This document shows, one piece after another, positions 4,838-6,181 of a DNA stretch of 6,181 nucleotides. The number at the start of each line of letters is the position of its first letter. Position 1 is the stretch's first letter. Made by a program: the position numbers and the translations under genes. Origin of the DNA: an uncultured Thermoleophilia bacterium (GTDB taxonomy: Bacteria > Actinomycetota > Thermoleophilia > Gaiellales > F1-60-MAGs149); NCBI GenBank assembly GCA_902806305.1, contig CADCWC010000253.1, positions 1 to 6,181 on the forward strand, written 5' to 3'. The notes beneath the pieces are model-generated. The model did not search any database. It was not told where the DNA came from and worked only from the letters and a program-made list of their open reading frames with translations.

Positions 4838-5680
4838 TTGTCGCAGCCGGAGGACATCGAGCCACCCCGTCAGGAGCACGCCGCCGCTCCCTCGGCGGTC
4901 TCCTCGACCCTTCCCGCCAACGTCCGACGACAACGGATGCTGCGGGTGATCCGCGGTCACGACTTCGTGCGGGTCGGCGACCTGAGCACCATGTTCGACG
5001 TCTCGGAGGTCACCGTCCGCTCCGACCTGGCCGATCTCGCCCGTCGCGGCCAGGTGCGGCGCGTGCACGGCGGCGCCGTGTCGCCCGCCCGCGGTGAGCG
5101 GCCGTTCGAGGAGACGCAGGGCGCGCACTGGGCGGAGAAGACGGCCATCGGACGGGCGGCGGCAGCGCTCGTGGCCGACGGCGACACGGTCATCCTGGAC
5201 GTGGGCACGACCACGACCGCGACGGCCCGGGCGCTCCTCGAGCGGAGCGACCTCCGGGATGTCGTCGTCTTCACCAATGCGCTCAACATCGCCTTCCTGC
5301 TGGAGCCCGCGACGCCACGCATGACCGTCGTCGTGACGGGCGGCACCCTGCGGCCGCTGCAGCACTCGCTGGTGGACCCGCTCGGCGGCCTGATCCTGGA
5401 CCAGATCAACGCCAACATCGTCTTCCTGGGCTGCAACGGCATCGACCCGGTCGGCGGCGTGACGAACATCAACCTGCCCGAGGCGGGCATGAAGCGCCGC
5501 ATGCAGCGGGCGGGCCGCCGTCGGATCGTCGTCGCCGACGGGTCGAAGGTGGGGGCGGTCGAACTGGCTCCGCTCTGCGACGTCTCCGAGGTCGACCTGC
5601 TGATCACGGGAGCGAGCGCGGACGCGGCGACCGTGGCGGCGTTGCGCGAGCGCGGCCTGCAGGTGCTCGTCGCCGGGTAG
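4838..5680 (+). CDS. DeoR-family transcriptional regulator
   Basis: This 280-aa protein is a likely repressor responding to a phosphorylated sugar or similar metabolite. The winged helix-turn-helix spans about residues 29-80 (RRQRMLRVIRG, then the recognition element DVSEVTVRSDLADLARRGQVRRVHGGA). The DeoRC effector domain follows at about 100-262, with K101-T-A-I-G-R, DGDTVILDVGTTTTATA (114-130), FTNALN, VVTGGTL and the late VVADGSKVG (231-239); all look intact. The start is TTG 4838: an in-frame TAG lies at 4829-4831, and the next start, ATG 4937, would remove the first helix residues RRQR. There is no Shine-Dalgarno, but the promoter places the 5' end at the TTG. The first 25 residues are a nonconserved extension. 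The target is unknown; the 3' neighbour is convergent. Confidence 0.93.
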   Translation: MSQPEDIEPPRQEHAAAPSAVSSTLPANVRRQRMLRVIRGHDFVRVGDLSTMFDVSEVTVRSDLADLARRGQVRRVHGGAVSPARGERPFEETQGAHWAEKTAIGRAAAALVADGDTVILDVGTTTTATARALLERSDLRDVVVFTNALNIAFLLEPATPRMTVVVTGGTLRPLQHSLVDPLGGLILDQINANIVFLGCNGIDPVGGVTNINLPEAGMKRRMQRAGRRRIVVADGSKVGAVELAPLCDVSEVDLLITGASADAATVAALRERGLQVLVAG

Positions 5681-5704
5681 CGACGGGTTCCGACCCCGGC
5701 GTCG
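5681..5704. terminator. Possible bidirectional hairpin between convergent genes
   Basis: The entire 24-base gap between the DeoR stop and the PhyH stop can fold. The outer arms CGACG (5681-5685) and CGTCG (5700-5704) are complementary, and GGT (5686-5688) can pair with ACC (5693-5695) around TCCG, leaving an asymmetric bulge. There is no U-tract on either strand, so intrinsic termination is uncertain. The location is the main argument for it. Confidence 0.3.
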
Positions 5705-6181
5705 TCAGGACGGAATCGGCTCGGCGCGGGCCGCGGTCGGCGCCGCGGTGGCGCACCACGCCTCGAGCCACGGCTCGCGACGGCCCTCCCGGTCCCACAT
5801 GACCGGGAAGAACGCGCCGTCGAGCTCGTACTCGCCGGGCCGGCGGTAGCGCGAGTAGATCGGGTGGGGCGTCCCGTCGCTCCAACGGGTGGCGGTCGAG
5901 ACCATGTGCGAGATGATCGAGCGGCGCTGCGCGTCGGCGCGCTCGTTGGGCGGGCTGCCGTGGAACGTCCAGCCGTCGTGGAACGCCGCCCCGCCCGCCG
6001 GAACCTCGATCGGCACGAGCTCGAGCTCGGCGTCGGACGGCATCGAGGCGCGGACGTGGGCGAGCCAGTCGTCCGGCGCGTGGAAGGTTCCCCCGAGCGG
6101 CGCGCGCGGCCAGCGGTTCGAGCCGCGGACGTAGAAGATCGTCCCGGTGTCGGCCCGCGTGTCGTCGAGCGACATCACGCA
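5705..6181 (-). CDS. Phytanoyl-CoA dioxygenase (PhyH) family protein, C-terminal part
   Basis: 158 residues are visible, and the N-terminus lies beyond the right edge because the frame stays open to base 6181. PhyH proteins are cytoplasmic Fe(II)/2-oxoglutarate oxygenases that hydroxylate diverse small molecules. The fragment, read from the edge, begins in the core strand (C)VMSLDDTRADTGTIFYVRGSN, then has an insert with FHAPDDW, then VPAGGAAFHDGWTFHGSPPNERADAQRRSIISHMV. H74 in FHGS is the expected distal iron ligand, and R86 or R87 should bind 2-oxoglutarate. The first H-x-D of the iron triad would be upstream, outside the window. The ending (YRRPGEYELDGAFFPVMWDREG) is complete. The methionine near the edge is internal, not the start. 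It is convergent with the DeoR gene. The substrate is unknown. Confidence 0.85.
   Translation of the reverse strand, partial: CVMSLDDTRADTGTIFYVRGSNRWPRAPLGGTFHAPDDWLAHVRASMPSDAELELVPIEVPAGGAAFHDGWTFHGSPPNERADAQRRSIISHMVSTATRWSDGTPHPIYSRYRRPGEYELDGAFFPVMWDREGRREPWLEAWCATAAPTAARAEPIPS

Noticed and set aside
4458..4949. Small open frames on both strands across the divergent control region
   Set aside because: The translations are Arg/Pro/Ala-rich, lack ribosome sites and overlap the better-supported genes.
4586..5365. Long minus-strand open frame continuing upstream of the acidic-protein gene to 5365, opposite the DeoR gene
   Set aside because: It is the antisense of an intact DeoR coding region. 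The strong GGAGG/ATG at 4585 and the low-complexity upstream translation mark it as a GC-rich shadow.

Overview
The window looks like a chromosomal segment from a very GC-rich bacterium. G or C at third codon positions, GTG/TTG starts, long spurious antisense ORFs and several start codons lying directly behind -10-like hexamers all point that way. The protein families suggest an actinobacterium, perhaps of the Thermoleophilia/Solirubrobacterales type, but that placement is inference. No phage, plasmid, IS, CRISPR, tRNA or rRNA sequence is visible.

Left part (1-2287, plus strand). The tail of an unidentified gene is followed by four small genes: a GNAT acetyltransferase, a DUF4037-type nucleotidyltransferase, a 102-aa thioredoxin/glutaredoxin-fold protein (GST N-terminal type) whose ATG overlaps the previous stop as ATGA, and a 121-aa luciferase-domain (DUF5519-type) protein. 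The 139-base gap before the last gene holds a degenerate but clear second copy of the nucleotidyltransferase C-terminal coding sequence, a relic of duplication or of a lost paralogue.

Middle (2284-4585, minus strand). An apparent two-gene unit encodes a 158-aa acidic protein of unknown function and then a 586-aa bacterial dynamin-like GTPase with intact G1-G4 motifs and a hydrophobic hairpin. The dynamin gene ends tail to tail with the luciferase-domain gene, the two TAG stops sharing the four bases CTAG.

Right part (4586-6181). A 252-base divergent control region leads to a DeoR-family repressor gene. Its promoter has TTGACA and TGTACT hexamers, a perfect 14-bp palindrome filling most of the spacer, and a second palindrome of the form TTTCG-N4-CGAAA about 35 bases upstream. 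That arrangement is what an autoregulated DeoR/GlpR-type repressor would show. The gene appears to start at a TTG almost at the predicted transcription start, so a leaderless mRNA is likely. Convergent to it, after 24 bases, lies the C-terminal part of a phytanoyl-CoA dioxygenase (PhyH)-family gene that runs off the right edge.

How the parts work together. The DeoR regulator probably senses a sugar phosphate, and its targets may lie outside the window, although the acidic protein and dynamin genes share its upstream region. The plus-strand small genes look like ordinary accessory metabolism or modification functions. The most interesting items are the DeoR control region, the duplicated nucleotidyltransferase tail, the repeated leaderless-start architecture and the uncharacterised partner of the dynamin.
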